Assembly: GCA_034401795.1 (NCBI GenBank)
Contig: CM067372.1
Coordinates: forward strand, 33,149,045 to 33,213,044
DNA: 64,000 bases
Direction: 5' to 3'
Source of the DNA: Chaetoderma sp. LZ-2023a
Taxonomy: Eukaryota; Mollusca; Caudofoveata; Chaetodermatida; Chaetodermatidae
The notes under the pieces are model-generated. The model was given only the letters and a program-made list of their open reading frames with translations, was not told the origin of the DNA and searched no databases. Positions 24,880 through 38,900 of the stretch are shown here, one piece after another (the stretch's first letter is position 1; each line of letters begins with the position of its first letter). Both the position numbers and the translations under genes were made by a program.

Positions 24880-27680
24880 GTATCATGTCGACTCGCCACG
24901 CCGCACGTGCACGACGAGTGATGACGCTGGTTAGCATCTGGTCTCAGGGTGACGGACCTTGTACGAGACTGCCCTGTGGGAAACGAAAACCGGCTCCTAA
25001 GGCCAGTGGAACTCAATCGTGGGGCCATGCGACCATCGTCGCGAACATTAAACACAACGGTCTCATCCCAAGAATTTGTGTCACCAGTATGCCTGTCCAT
25101 AGCAATTTCGTGAGCTATGGACTTACAAGATTTGATTTGGTGACCTAAAAATATAAGTCTATACAATGAGCCAGGTAATAATACAGTAAGAGCAAACGAA
25201 AATACGAGACATAGAGACAGGTAAATGAACTTTTAAACATGGGGCTCCCGGAGGTACCACACAGACTCATATGTCTGCAGAGGTATCCCCGCAAGGGAGG
25301 CTCCCGTACACGAGACTTAACTAATTAACTGAATATAAGTTATTATACCTCTATGCTGAAAGGAAGGTTATCTCAGACGAAAAGTTATGTGCCTCAAGCG
25401 GGCACTACTCCTAGTGCTAGTTTGGGTGAGGAGTATTATCCTCGCGTGGCCCGTCGTCGCTGAATCCTTGCAAGAGGCAAGTGCCTCACGCAGGCTTCCG
25501 TCTTGGGAAGGTGTTGCCACTGCTTAAAGCAGGAGAAGAGTGGTAGGCAAAAATGGGCCCACTCTAATATTTCAACCAAAAATGCTTGAGAAAGTAAAGA
25601 CCATACCTAGCGAGATTATGACTATAGGGGTGCGTACTGTTTTACGTGAAGACGAGATGGGCGATTCCCGATGGATTCCCTCGCCACCGTCTTATGTGAT
25701 TCTTGGGATGCTGAATTAGTAGTTGCCGCTTTATTTATGCGGGCCTTCTGCTTTGCTTAATTAGCTGTTAGTTGTTTTCAAAACAAGAACTATTTTTGGC
25801 CGCAACTGGCGGGTATCTACATAGCTATTAGACACGGCTGTTACTGAGAACAGATGCCCTAAGACATCAATACTGAAGACAGTACTCATACATGTTACGT
25901 AACAAGACCTCCGAACTGGATAAGCATCCGGACATCCCGCCCCATAACCACATAAAACGTTACAAGACATGGGTTACTTTTCACGAAAGCATTATTAGAC
26001 CATTGTTCTATCGTTATGGTGGGGGTAAGAGATACGAATACCCACCGTAAATGTCCTTCCCGCAAGGGCGTGGCAGATCTAAATATCATGCCCAGACATT
26101 CTTATGGAATTCGGTGTGGGTGCATATCTCGCCTGTCACCGGTCCTATGGAACTAAGCATTTAACCTGTCATTAGGTTTATGTGCAGGTTGCCCAGTTTT
26201 GTACTGCGGTGCGGGAGGTTTGTTCAGTAGTAAAAATAATAATTAATTTATGTTTTCGCAGTGCTTTGCTACATGGGCTAAAGTGCTAACTATTAAGTAT
26301 CCAAAGATACAAGGGAAATGTATGTGACACCACACCCTGGCCATCACCGCCCGGAAACCCCAATAGTTTCCCAGAGTCGGATCAGTCCATGGTGCGGATA
26401 GGGACATCCAAACAATTAAGAAACCACAAAGCTGAGTGGAACATGAAGAGAGACAAAATCTTGGAGTTATGAGTCTTACCAGAGTGCGGGGCTAGGTTAT
26501 CGCACTACCAGAAGAGAAGAGTGTATTACAGAGTACGTAATGAAGAAAGTGTCTCTAATCATTTTGAACCTATCCTATTGAGCTGAATAGAAAAGGTTTA
26601 GTCGGTAGCATGCCGGGCTAAACAGAGTTATAGCATGGACAGTGACCTCAGTGAACAAATTTTGGTGGCGGGAGAAAGTGCTGCATATATAAGTGTTGCT
26701 CTATAGTGTTTTCTACGTGCACTGCAGTCCTATATTTTCTATGAATAAGCAAAACATATGAACGGATAGCCACTGGCCATATATATATATATACATAATC
26801 AAACCAGAACAATCAATACAGTATCATGATCAAGGTATACATATCAGTACAAGTTAACGAACCTACCATAGTGTGGTTAGCAACACATGGAGGAAAATGA
26901 GAATAACTATAAACAGATACAAAAATTATAACTAGCGGTCCTAAGACATCCTAGTCATCGGGACCTTCTTACGGATACAATATAATTAATGAAATACATA
27001 TAGAGAAATAATTGAACTGCGAAGTATAGTTACTTGAATACTCGGTAGTCATTCTTAAGTTAGGGTACCATGTTACTGAAATTGATATGTTATTCCGTAG
27101 TCGACGTGAGATGATGCGTTCTCCGGAAGCTGAAATGTTCCCGCAGGTTGGTTCCCGCAAGCTGTTTTCCGCAAACAAGATTCCCGCAAGAATACTCATG
27201 GCGGGAATACATCGCTCAGCATCGCAAGCCTAATAGGATGTCTAGCGAGCAGTCAGCAAAAGATACGATAGTACTACTGTGGTGAAGAAAGTTCCCGTAC
27301 ACCGATGGCACGGATGGAAGTGTAAACAACCCGATCACAAGCGGGAGTTGTCAGAGGCAAACGAAGATACAAAACAAAGCTTCACGGTGCTGGGTATGTC
27401 AGCCAGCTCTGAAGATGCACCGGCAGTGTATACTTGTCGAAAGTTAGAAGACTCTACATGATATTAGTGCGGTGACGGTTGAAATACCACTTTTTGGCGT
27501 GGCCGCCAGATCAGGCGAGTCATCCATCAAAGAACATCCTGCCTCTACATCTGTAGACTCACATATTCAGGCCGTAAAGGCCTCACCACAAATTTGTGTT
27601 CCGAAGTAGATATTGATATTCGTGAACAATAATCAGAAGTTCCAAATTACTCCCGTAAGTAAGGAGTTACAAGATTGTTC
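24880..27680 (+). repeat. Copy 2 of a diverged direct duplication
   Basis: It is the paralogue of 21,590-24,200 in the same orientation, offset by about 3.3-3.5 kb, with many indels. In this copy TGGACAGTGACCTCAGTG is followed by TTTTGGTGGCGGGAGAAAG, which resembles a tRNA primer site (TGG start) downstream of an LTR. I could not identify an LTR boundary or coding region, so that reading stays open. Confidence 0.7.
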
Positions 27681-29536
27681 TTACTGCGGTAGGTTGGCTA
27701 CTGCTAGCTACGGGAGAAGAACAGAAAACTGGTCATATGCATAATATATGTTGATCGCAGCTAGTACAGGTCCAACCTGTTCGGCCCCTGGCCGAGGATG
27801 CTCTCGATCACTGGAGAAATCCGTTACAGGTATTGGTCTTGACAGCACTTCATCCCAAAGATTTATTGAGGAAGCATGGGAAGTGGTATCATGGGTATAA
27901 GAACTATTTAACAGAAATGGTTTCAGCGGCATGCACACAGGAAATCATGGGGACTTAAGATTTAACCTCATATCCCCACCTAATTATTATTGATTTTATA
28001 GCATTTCTATAAGTAGAAATAAAATGATTTGCCATGCATTTGTTCCATAGCCACTGGATGAATGGGGACAGGGGTGGGGGACACGTTAACCACACACACA
28101 CAATCATAACCTTGAGTGGGATGCCTATACCCACATCAACCGCAATATCTGATCTTACAAAGCCGTAAATTTATGCAAAATGGTCTAAGATCTATTTTCT
28201 TCGAGAAATGCATGATATGCCATCTAAGAACACGTGGGTTTCAATATTCTTTCAGGGGGACACCCCCCCCCCACATTTTGGTGGATGGGGGACACCACGC
28301 CATTGACCACCCCGATGTGCCCCCAACCATCATTTCATTCTAGTGCCACTGATTCGTTCAATGTCGGGTATCTCCGGAAATGTTCTAAGAGCATCTGCAT
28401 TTCAAGATTGTCTCGAGCTCCATTTGAGGTAGAGTTACATGAGGGGCGCCAGGTTTTCAGCCTGGCTAAGGCGCCAATAGGTCTTACTAGGGCCCTGTTA
28501 TTTAGCTACGGGGTGAGTGGAATTTAGTTCATTGCGGTACCCTGCTCTTTTTCGTACTTCTGTGTGTATCAAACTATCGGTTTCAAAATTCCTACATGTT
28601 TTTCTTCCTCGTGGGAAGATCACGCTGTGATAATTCAACTACTGTTATGGTTCCTATATTCTTATTTTGGCCAAACACCCTACCTACCCTTATTACGGTT
28701 GCCATTATTCTGCAAGCCTGCTATATGCTACATGGGTCTGTGCACTCCATTACTCTTAATAAAATGACTGATTCACAGCTTTCACTTACTATTTCTAAAA
28801 AAAATCATTCGCTTCAGGTCAGACTGGCTTACTGAATGGATGCCTCGGCCTCTGCTCGCCTAATCTATCACAGGTTATCAATGAAATTCACCACTTCGAC
28901 TGAGCTACTATATTTATTGATATCTATACTGGATTAACAATAGATACATGAGCTAGGCACAATTAATTTAAGGAATGTGTGGACACCTGGAGATGTGATG
29001 AATGAGGATGGCAATTTTTCTCAAATGAATCTCATACAGTTGGCCAGCCTTATTAAGTGGTTATAACGCTATATGTCCTTAGGTGATGTGTTCTAAGGTG
29101 TCATAAGTGGATGGTAACTGAATACTACTTTAAAAAATCTCCAGGGTGGTGTAATAGAATAAATAAACTACTGATTTTAGTTACCAAACCATAACAGGAC
29201 CCACTATGATGTCACGCATGAATGATTGCTATATAATATATGAAATGATGAAGTCACTAGACCGCCATGACATTGATGGGTATATAATCTGATGATACCA
29301 GGGTACCATCATACAAAGGGCATGCACTTATGTTAGGCGTAATGGTAGTGCGAACAACAGATGATATTGACACTTGAAGACTAAGTCAAATTTGTTAAAC
29401 GAGTAGACGTGGCTCTACACAACTCTATAAGCGAATTGTAGTCTACCAGACCTGAATCGTGAAGGTAACACTTTTAGGCAGGTGATTCTTTAACATATAG
29501 GTAGATATGAAGTAACGTAATGTCCTTTAACTAGAC

Positions 29537-29538
29537 TG

Positions 29539-29618
<80 letters not shown>

Positions 29619-29620
29619 TG
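29537..29620. repeat. (GCGT)n microsatellite
   Basis: A perfect tetranucleotide run of about 84 bp. Confidence 0.95.
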
Positions 29621-30387
29621 TTCAATACAACACTTAACTCGATTTGATTTTCAACTAAATCCTCTGAACTGTTGGTTAAAATGATGAAAAAATTTAGTTT
29701 AAAAGAAAATAGGCACTCGATGAATATGAAGCATAATCGATCGAGGAATTTCCATATAGATGATGGATAAATACGTGAACAGGATAGGTCATATGGCCGG
29801 ATAGCGATTAAAATCAGAAAGATGAAACGAACGTAATAAGCTGTTCAAATTGTTAATGACCAGTGATAGGCGCACCTTGTATTGCCCTAACCAAACACAT
29901 AGATATCCATGTGTTTAAAATAGGAGAATATATGGAGGAATGAATAATGAATGAAATGACAACCGCCAAGTGGATGTATATACATAAATAAAACCTGAAT
30001 GGGCATCACAGATATAGAATACAAAAATGAACAACAAACAAATTCAACAGACAAATGAAATGAATTGAATAAACATCTATATAAAATCTATCTTATTCCA
30101 TCGTTCAACCCACCTCCCTAAACTTTATAATGACCAATGAAATAATAACAAAATAAAAATCCAACAATGACACTGCGTTCCCTAGAGAGAATACGTTGAG
30201 GAACGTTTAACTATATAAGCTTGCATTGTTGCAAGTTACTTAATAAATTATGGTTTTAAACAATGCGGAGGAGTTAGCTGGTTATGTCCATAACAGGGTG
30301 TTCTCTAAAGGGCAGAGATATAATGGCATTCCTATAGACAGCTACCTACACTCAATTAAATTGCGCACACCCGAAACCAAACAAAAC

Positions 30388-30496
30388 ACCACTGAATGTA
30401 CAGAGGTAGCGGGTTTATGAATGTGACAAGACCAAGAACATTAGACTGAATGTACAGAGGTGGCCGGTTTATGAATGTGGCCAGACCAAGAACAGA
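30388..30496. repeat. Two tandem copies, about 60-bp unit
   Basis: ACTGAATGTACAGAGGT, GGGTTTATGAATGTG and GACCAAGAACA occur twice in a row with minor differences (AGC/GGCC and ACAA/GCCA). Confidence 0.8.
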
Positions 30497-31469
30497 CGAT
30501 CCAACATGTATCAGCACACATGTATGATAATTAAGTTGTGTCATACATGTGCATGCACGATCAGACAGCATCGGACATTGTTGGATGAATTTACCAACCA
30601 GTGATAACTTAATGTCATGTGATTTAAATTCCGCTGTTTCATCCAACATGTTGTACGCTGTCCGACGAAAGTTGAACATTGTCCGCCCTTTCTGCGTGTA
30701 TCAATCGACTTGTGGAAAGTTGTTACATGCTCAAACATCGTTCGTTGGACATACATGTTGGATTGTCTGTCATGGCTTTAGATCTACACATGTTTGAAGG
30801 CAATAATGTCTTATTATAAGCCTTCCTCTAAAACATAATTGAACTGGCCGCCACGATGAAAGAAAACCAACTGCCGTTCCCCAATCACACTCCATGACTA
30901 AACAATTTCCTAAATTAAAATAACTCAATCTATGTTCCAGAAGTCAGACGCATTTTACATTCAAAATTTTCTGAAATTACCCCAGGTCAATTATAGCCCT
31001 AGTACAGCGGCTAAGAACCACATATTAGAGGAATTGTGCGCTTTCAGACAAGTGTGAAATTTGGCACAGATATCCGTTACGATTAATTTACGAAATGGTA
31101 CCCATCTATATTGGCATGGTATCTGGCCATCTTGAAATTCAAGATGGCCACCATGAAAATCTATGTTCACTAATATACCAGCTGCTAGACGCCATAGAAA
31201 CACGCAAGCCAAATTCCTCAACATTATAATCACCAGATGCCCAGATTGGATTTCAAGACTGTAGCTATGTGAAACCTATTACATCATTGTTCCGCCTGCT
31301 TCTAAAATGCCCGATGATATTGTGCCTATCAGATGAGACTTAAACCCGGATCAAATCAAACTCAGTGACGATATATATGTAGCACTTCTTCCTCTTTTGC
31401 ATAATAATGCTCACTCGATGGTGTATGATATTACATGAAATGGATATGATAACATGTGCAGTACATCAC

Positions 31470-33860
31470 CTAAATCTTACACACACACTCCTGTGGTTGC
31501 TGCAGACCAGCCACTTTTTGCCATTGTTAAACATGTAGTGGTTCTAGCCAGAAAATCATGGAGAACAGAAAATCGTGACTATGATGGGTGCATTACGTCT
31601 AGAGATAAACATTCTAGAATTACGAGGAGATTGGCTTCAGGGGAATGGCTGGACGACATGACTTGCAGAAGCCGGCATTGCGACACCATGGCATGCAGAT
31701 GCCATGCTGGTGACTGCAGCAAATTTACACATACTAGAACAATGTGAATATTAAAGAGTATCTCTTACGAGTATCTGTTGTGGAAAATACCCTTTCTAGG
31801 GATGTACAGTTGTAGAGAAACTTCAGTTCAAGTACTGGTCAGTTACTTTGCAGTTAGAAATAACGATGTTAATATATGCTAGGCCAATCCATGTGAGACA
31901 TTTTTCAATGTATGTTTAATGTTTGCTGAAAAAAGTTCGCACTTTTTTACGCTAAAGAACGCCAACTATGACTGGTGGACAATTTGACCAAGGGTAGTTT
32001 GCTATACAGAAAACACAGTGTCCCTTTACAGCAATGTCGATAGAACAATGACATTAAAAGTGATGGTGGTGCTGGTGATTTGACAGAAAATCTGCATTCC
32101 CTGGAGATGAATAGTTGGATGGCTAGAGATGTCCAGGGTAGAGTAGGGTCTTTGAAGAGTTTCCAGATCAAACATTAACAAAGCATCATGAACAAGTCCC
32201 ATCAGCACATAATAGCTTTGCAATGGATGGATCATCATTGGTGTCACCATTTCGGGAAATGGGAAATAAATTCACTAAGACAGTAGCGACTTGTTGAAAT
32301 AGGAAACACACAGCATTATGAGCATGGATACAGTTCAAACAGTGTACATAATAAAGATATTGGAAAGGCGGAATATAATAGTTTTGTGAAAGAATAGCCG
32401 AACAGCAACCCAAGTAGACCCACCAGTGATAGTGGCTAAACATAAATTACCTCTCTTCAACACACCAAATAGTGCCAGAATCTAGGTGCAAAGAACAACT
32501 TTCATCATTAAATCTAAGTGTACTCTCTTCTCAAGGCTTTGTATTACATATCAGGAACGACAGGGAAGACTTGATACATTCTCTCACCATTTATTTATTT
32601 ATATAGGGCATATAGTCTCTCTCCCTCCATCCCTCTCTCTCTCTCTTTGCAAACTAATGTCCTCCATCACAAAATGCTCCAGATGTTATTGCTAATGTTT
32701 GATGGTGCGACGATTGTAAATGTGTCGAACATTACCAGATTACGCCCAGCAGGTAATGCATTGCATCCCAGCTTGGGTCTGTCTAGGACTGGCATCATAT
32801 GGGATAGATATATTTAAGCTAGTCTAGAGCAATCAACTAGAGTGCAGAAGGTAAAACAGACACAAGAGCTCTTCCAGGGGCTCTTATTCCGATCCACCGC
32901 AATGTCTCCTCAGAAACGACCAAAACAAGGAAGAGCCGTTTCATTATTTAGCTGGATGTGGAAGATCATCAAATCTTTGTGAAAAAGTACTCACCAGCAC
33001 ACAAGATCCCTCAATTGTGACTCCATATCAGAGTGACCCAGCTGATCTAGACTATCTTCAACCCTGTATTCATGAGGATGCAGCCACGCGTTTGTAATTA
33101 CATATCGCACATTGTGCAAAACGAGAATTTCGAAAAATAGCAATAGATATGTGGTTGTCTTGGCTGTAAGGCACTTCAATGCACTTGAAGAATTGTGCGT
33201 TAGCTTCAGTGTTGGATCGAACGCTCGCCATATACCAATACATGCCATTGCTAACAAGTTGGGTCCCAAGACAAAGTCTAGCAATAATGTTTTTACATGC
33301 CGTGAGTGAGTGTTACACTGTGTCTAGTTTCCTAGGTCGTGGTAAGTCAGCATGCACTGAGTGTCCAACAGTTACTGATGCCTTTCTTGCTCTATCATCG
33401 CCAGCAGAAAAGGTCGATTCTGAAATCCTTTCCTAGAAAGGTTCATCGTCGTGATGTACAGCAGAACATGTCTAAGTTATACAAGCAAGTTATACAGCGC
33501 GAGACGGTATCTATTTGCTCAGTGTACTTGTAATTTTGAGAACATTTCAGCACCCAAAGCTGCTTTGGTCAAACATGCTGAGGGCTGTTTATCAGCCAGA
33601 TTGTGTGTGGTCACAGGCTCGAGCTCCCAGTAACTTAGTTCTGAACTTTGGGGTCGGGTTGCGTGTGATGTGATTCTGGATGGAAACCGTTCTGGCCTGA
33701 ACTCCCAGAGGCATCGATGTCATACTATGAACTGGTCCACATTGCGGCTTTAAGAAGGGATGTAAATGTTAATGTAAATGTCAGTCGTCAAATCTCCATC
33801 ACACTGAGCTGTCAGTGTTGGAAGGGGTGGGGCATCTGATGAAACATGAATTGTGTTGAT
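31470..33860 (+). pseudogene. Second decayed member of the uncharacterised multicopy protein family
   Basis: Blocks appear in family order across all three plus-strand frames. They are AADQPLFAIVKH (about 31,500), HGEQKIVTMMGALRLEI and GDWLQGNGWTT (31,560-31,660), SPFREMGNKF (about 32,250), LQPCIHEDAATR (about 33,060), NALEELCVSFSVGSNARHIP (about 33,180), a degraded TVSSFLGRGKSA block (about 33,320), FLALSSPAEK (about 33,390), ARRYLFAQ (about 33,505), ENISAPKAALVKHAE (about 33,540) and a Cys-rich tail CGFKKGCKC...CKC (about 33,745). The DAATR block corresponds to EADTR of the family, and the C-terminal Cys cluster defines a subfamily different from the copy at 6.2-9.0 kb. Many stops and shifts show that it is dead. 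Function unknown. Confidence 0.7.
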
Positions 33861-34321
33861 AGCATGATGCATCACAGTATGCTAAATCTATGAAAATCAT
33901 GTGATCCTTAATGTGTCCACGATTTTTCGTTCGTATTCTCAGGACATGCAAGTTAGACATATCCTGGTATGTTCAGTACTGCATCTCGTGATGCATTCAA
34001 TGTTCGTATTGCGCACCCCTACTAGGATTATTATATTGTTAGGATCTGAAGCATTGTATTTGACTCATGACATGTTGCTATGTTAGCTACATATTCGTCT
34101 GTTAGTTTTACGCTAAGCAGAAGTGGTATTTATTGTATTTTAATCTAAATGTGGTAACATGATGGCGATCAAGGTTGGGTAAAATATATCAATGTAGATA
34201 CGTGTGTATTGTGCCATTTACATCAAAACTAGTGCATCTATCTTTGCTTATTGTTCTGACACTAATAAGACATTATTAGTAACTTTGCTTAAGATGTTAC
34301 AAGTCAGAAAATGCACATATA

Positions 34322-35966
34322 CACCTGTGCAAAAGTTAAGCACCAGCAAAAACAATAGAACGTAGAAACATGATGGTACAACAAGGCTGCCATACTTTTT
34401 GTCCCCGCGTTAGCTGACATAATTCCAAGTACGAAATGCACATGCATGCATGACTTCACGCCGCTTGATGTCCGTGCGTGGCGGGAAACACCACACGTGT
34501 TCAGTTATGTAAAAGTCCAGTTTGAGGTGTAGAACATTACATACAGATTTAGGCGACAAGATTAGGAATTTTGTGTTCATGACCGTGGTTTATTTGTACA
34601 GAGAGAATTAGCTCTTGATTGTGAACCGCTATGGCAAGACGAAGGTTAAGTGATCGTGTGAAATGGCAAATCATAGGCATGCATACCACTGGTATGTCAT
34701 GCAGAGAGATTGGCAGACAGCTGAACATTAACCATACTGTAATCAGTCGTTTGATTGCAAAACATGGGCAAACTAACGAGGTGAAGGACAGGCCTAGATC
34801 TGGAAGACTACTGCCCGTGATGATCGAGCCCTAGTACGCCTTGTTAGGAGATCTCCATTCACCAACAGCAGAGTGCTCAGCCAGCAATGGGAAACGCGCA
34901 ATAGAGTGTCAATGTCTACCGTCAAAAGGAGACTGTATGCTGCTGGCATGAAAGCTAGGAGACCTGTCAGACGTCCTCTCCTCACTGCACACCACAAAGA
35001 GGAGCGTCTGAGGTGGTGCAACGAAAGAAGACACTGGAACATGAGATCTTGGAGACGGGTACACTGGTCCGATGAAAGTCGGTTCCTGCTTCATGCCACA
35101 GATGGTCGAACTCGTGTATGGAGGTCCAGACGCACGGCGTATGACCAACGTAACATCATGGAAGAAGTTCCATTTGGTGGAGGTTCCGTTATGATATAGG
35201 GGTGCATCTCATTTGATTGTAAGCTGGATCTGTTGACTGTACCTGGAACACTAAATGGACAAAGATATCAAGATTCCATACTGGATAGAGTTGTGGTCCC
35301 TCATTTTGTAAATCATGCACCTGGAACCCACCCTATATTCATGGATGACAACGCCCGACCACATCGTGCTAGAGCTGTGCATGAATACCTCCGCCAGAAT
35401 GCCATCGAAACCCTACCATGGCCAGCAAGGCGCCCTGACATGAACCCTATTGAGCATATCTGGGACATTCTGGGTAACATGGTGAGAAGGAGGGATCCTC
35501 CTGTGCAGAACCTACAGGAATTAACAGACGCACTCCATCTTGAATGGCAGCGAATACCACAATGGCGTATCAGTCGGTTGGTGACCAGCATGAGACGTCG
35601 TGTCCAGGCCGTCATCCAGGCACAAGGTGGATATACCCGGTATTAATAATGACAGGCTCAAACTCGTGCACAGATGTTAAACTTCGTTTTCAGACACCAT
35701 TAATGACAATCTAGCCACGTGTGTCAACTGTAGGGCAATAGTTGTCAGTTGTGTCAACGTAACCATATTCAGGCCTCGTTTTCAAGTTCCAACAAAAACA
35801 TAGTGTTTCCCCACCATCATAATCAGCATTCCTCTAGTTGCATTATTACCTCTTGCACTAAGATGGATGGGTACATAAATGTTTATGCTATTGCTTTCTT
35901 CATAGCACATGAATATACCCTCGCATGTGCGTAAAAATAGGGTGGTGCTTAACTTTTGCACAGGTG
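34322..35966 (+). mobile_element. Tc1-type transposon, near complete
   Basis: The element is 1,645 bp long, bounded by 24-bp terminal inverted repeats reading CACCTGTGCAAAAGTTAAGC from each end, and flanked by TA at 34,320-34,321 and 35,967-35,968, the target duplication of the Tc1/mariner superfamily. One transposase gene occupies 34,631-35,646. The ends are essentially identical, suggesting a fairly young insertion, but the transposase carries one frameshift and one nonsense codon, so this copy depends on a source elsewhere. Confidence 0.95.
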
Positions 35967-38900
35967 TATATATTGATAATATGTATTGGTGCTTTGAAGT
36001 ATATACCGTTACTGAAAATTGTATTTCTATCTCACATGAAAGCTAGAAGGTTATGATACAGTCAAATGATTATTCAGCGACTAGAGATTGGAGAAACCTA
36101 AAATGGTTGTCATTAATGAAAGCACTTTTCACCAAAATGTTGGTTGGAACAACACAATGTCATTTGTATTGAGTAGAAGTCAAATATCGCAGTGTAAGGT
36201 GGTTTGTATGGCAGCCATTGTGAAATCCAAAAGGTGCATCATATGTTGATAATGATAATAACAAATATGGATTCCATGACCCGGAAAATGTTGGTTTAGA
36301 CATTGAGATCATGTTTCTATGTCGTTTAGAGTAGAAGCCGAGATATTAGGGTAAATAGCTTTTCATGGAGGCCATTTTGAAATTCCAGAACAGAATCCAG
36401 ATACGATGCCGATGGGTAGCTCCTCTTAAATGAATCGCCACAATTTTTCCTTTAACCACTGTATGTATGATTACTGTATTCTTGAGGTCACCTCGTAGCA
36501 TGCTTAGCAGATTTATGCAATTACGTCCTCTTGTCTTTGTATTTGCTGGCTCCCAGTAGGGTGAATTCCAAGGCTCTCTGTGATGGTGTGTCTTCTGGCA
36601 TCCTTAGCACATGGCCAAACATGGACCAGCTTTGCTGGGCAACTTTTACAGACACCAGCGATGTCTTGCGCATCTTGCATAGTTCATCATTCGAAAATAC
36701 TATTGAATGTGTATGTAAAAGCTTGGAAAAATTTATACTGTTCCCCCAGGAAAGGCCCAGAAAGTGTATCCTATTATATTATGTGGCCAGGACAGGCTTA
36801 TCAGATCAGACCAAATGTACATTATTTTGAAAACTGCTTTACTGAAAAGCATAAGCTGTTTGAATGCTGCAACTGTGTGTATAGTATAAATCGCGACTAT
36901 TTATGGCACACGATCAAGCCGGAAAGCTTGCTAGAATGACTTACAGAATTGTGCAGCAAAATATAACACGATGTCATCGAGTTGAGCATAAACCCATATA
37001 TTACTAGGGGTAGTGCTAAAAATTTGTCAATCAAATTGCTGCATAGGCTTCCCTAGTGGCAATAGGCCAACTCCAGCTAGACTTGTTAACATCGGACCAC
37101 TCTTGAAAAAAAAATACACAAGTTTTCCAAACAATTTTGGCCACTGAAAAAATTGGCCAATTAAACTTCAATATATAGGTTCCGAAGCCTACCACCCTGG
37201 GGGTTCTTCTAGGCGAATTGAGATATGTGTTAAAGCAGGTCACTATGCCATAAAGCATGCATCGTGTAATGGATCCCTAATTGGTGTGATTCATAAAACG
37301 AGCTGGGCTTTCTTAGGCAGGACTGCATTGTAGAGTAATTCTAGATAATAACGCCATAAATGACCAAGATCCTTAAGGGTCATATTGATGTCATGACCTT
37401 ACATCAGTTCTCGGCACTCCTATAATATTAAACCAGAAATATGGTTGCAATGCTTGACTTTACAATGAACTATGAAGCTTGACATTAAATATAAAATAAA
37501 TCTAGAAGGGTTATCAATACATGTATCAGTGACCATGACCTTTTGACATGAACACCATTGTGTCATCCTTTCTCATTGCAACGAAAGATGAGTCCATTTG
37601 GCTACAGTATCCCACATTAGATATGAACCGAAGCCGAGCTAAATGCGAAATGGGATTGTTGGAAAAAAACTAACCTTTGTCATTATCATACTGACCCTTT
37701 GATCTATATCAAGCTGATTGTGTCACGTCCACTAATTATAAGGAAGCATGAGTCAAATTTGGGCCATGTATGCTTAACTATACAAGCGATACAAACTGCA
37801 AAGTGGAGCTAAACGCAAAATCTTAAGATTGAAAAAGCTAAGTTTTACCCATGCCTGAAGTATGCTTCCTGGCTAATATAATTAGAATCGACACACTCGT
37901 TCTTGAGAAGTTGCTTAAAGAAAAAGTTAACAGAGAGACAGACGGTCATCATGGCATAAGCTCACTTGGCCCTTCTGGCCAGGTGAGCAAATAATAGCTG
38001 TATATATGGTGCAGGGGAGTAATGAGGAGGCGCGGTGCCAGCAGTAGAGGGAGGGGAATAAGAATGGCATAATTTGCTTTTACATCACAAAATAACGAGT
38101 AACAAGAGGTGTATATCAATGTTTATATAAAACATGTCTCCACCATGATATGGATATTTACAAATGCACGATCTTAGCTCGATATGCCAAACATTACAAC
38201 AGAGGACTGACAAACACACCGACTCATTTCCTCTTCAAACCAAATGAATGCATTATTTTCTAAATATTCTCCAGAATATTTATTATGTGATAACAGGAGT
38301 AACTCTTATAAAACATGGCTTGACGTGATTAGTTACAGTAAAACCTGTCTATAATGAATACATACTTGTCAGATCAGAAGAGGGTGGTGTTTCAAGTCTG
38401 GTGGTCACAACACCAACCCCTCTTAAAGAATCACCATCATGTGACCACCAAAAGTTATTTACCATCCAGCATTTGTGTTTTACTATCATGTGACCACATT
38501 GTGATAGTACACCACATGTAACCCTTTAACACTCATATCAGCCAAAAATGGCTTAAGCACTGGTCTTGGGAAATGTTTACTTGCAGACTAAGAGAATACT
38601 ATTTTTGAAAATTTACCACTAGACTGACTGGCTCAATAACCGAGCCAGTCATTCCAGTCATACATTTTCAAAAAAGAGTTATCTTGGTCAGCAAATGAAC
38701 ATTTTCTGAGAAAATTGAAATGTTCTTGAACAAATTTGAGGGTTAAAGGATTAAGTCAGTAGGAGAAATGCTGGTTTTCATATTGGTAACAATGCTGCTG
38801 AAAGATGTTGCTGTTCTAGACAGCACTGGCAACAGCTTTCATCAACATTACTGCCAGAATGAACATTAACCCTTTAACACTCAAATTTGTTCAAGAACAT

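Larger units (their letters stand above)
27690..31449. other. Intergenic stretch, no gene recognised
   Basis: It contains a C-run at about 28,261-28,271, a GCGT microsatellite, a 60-bp duplication and a short palindrome near 31,130 (GGCCATCTTGAA and its complement). Open frames of up to 107 codons overlap on both strands and show no domain. TCCAACATGT / ACATGTTGGA phrases between 30,495 and 30,765 in both orientations suggest a decayed transposon. Confidence 0.4.
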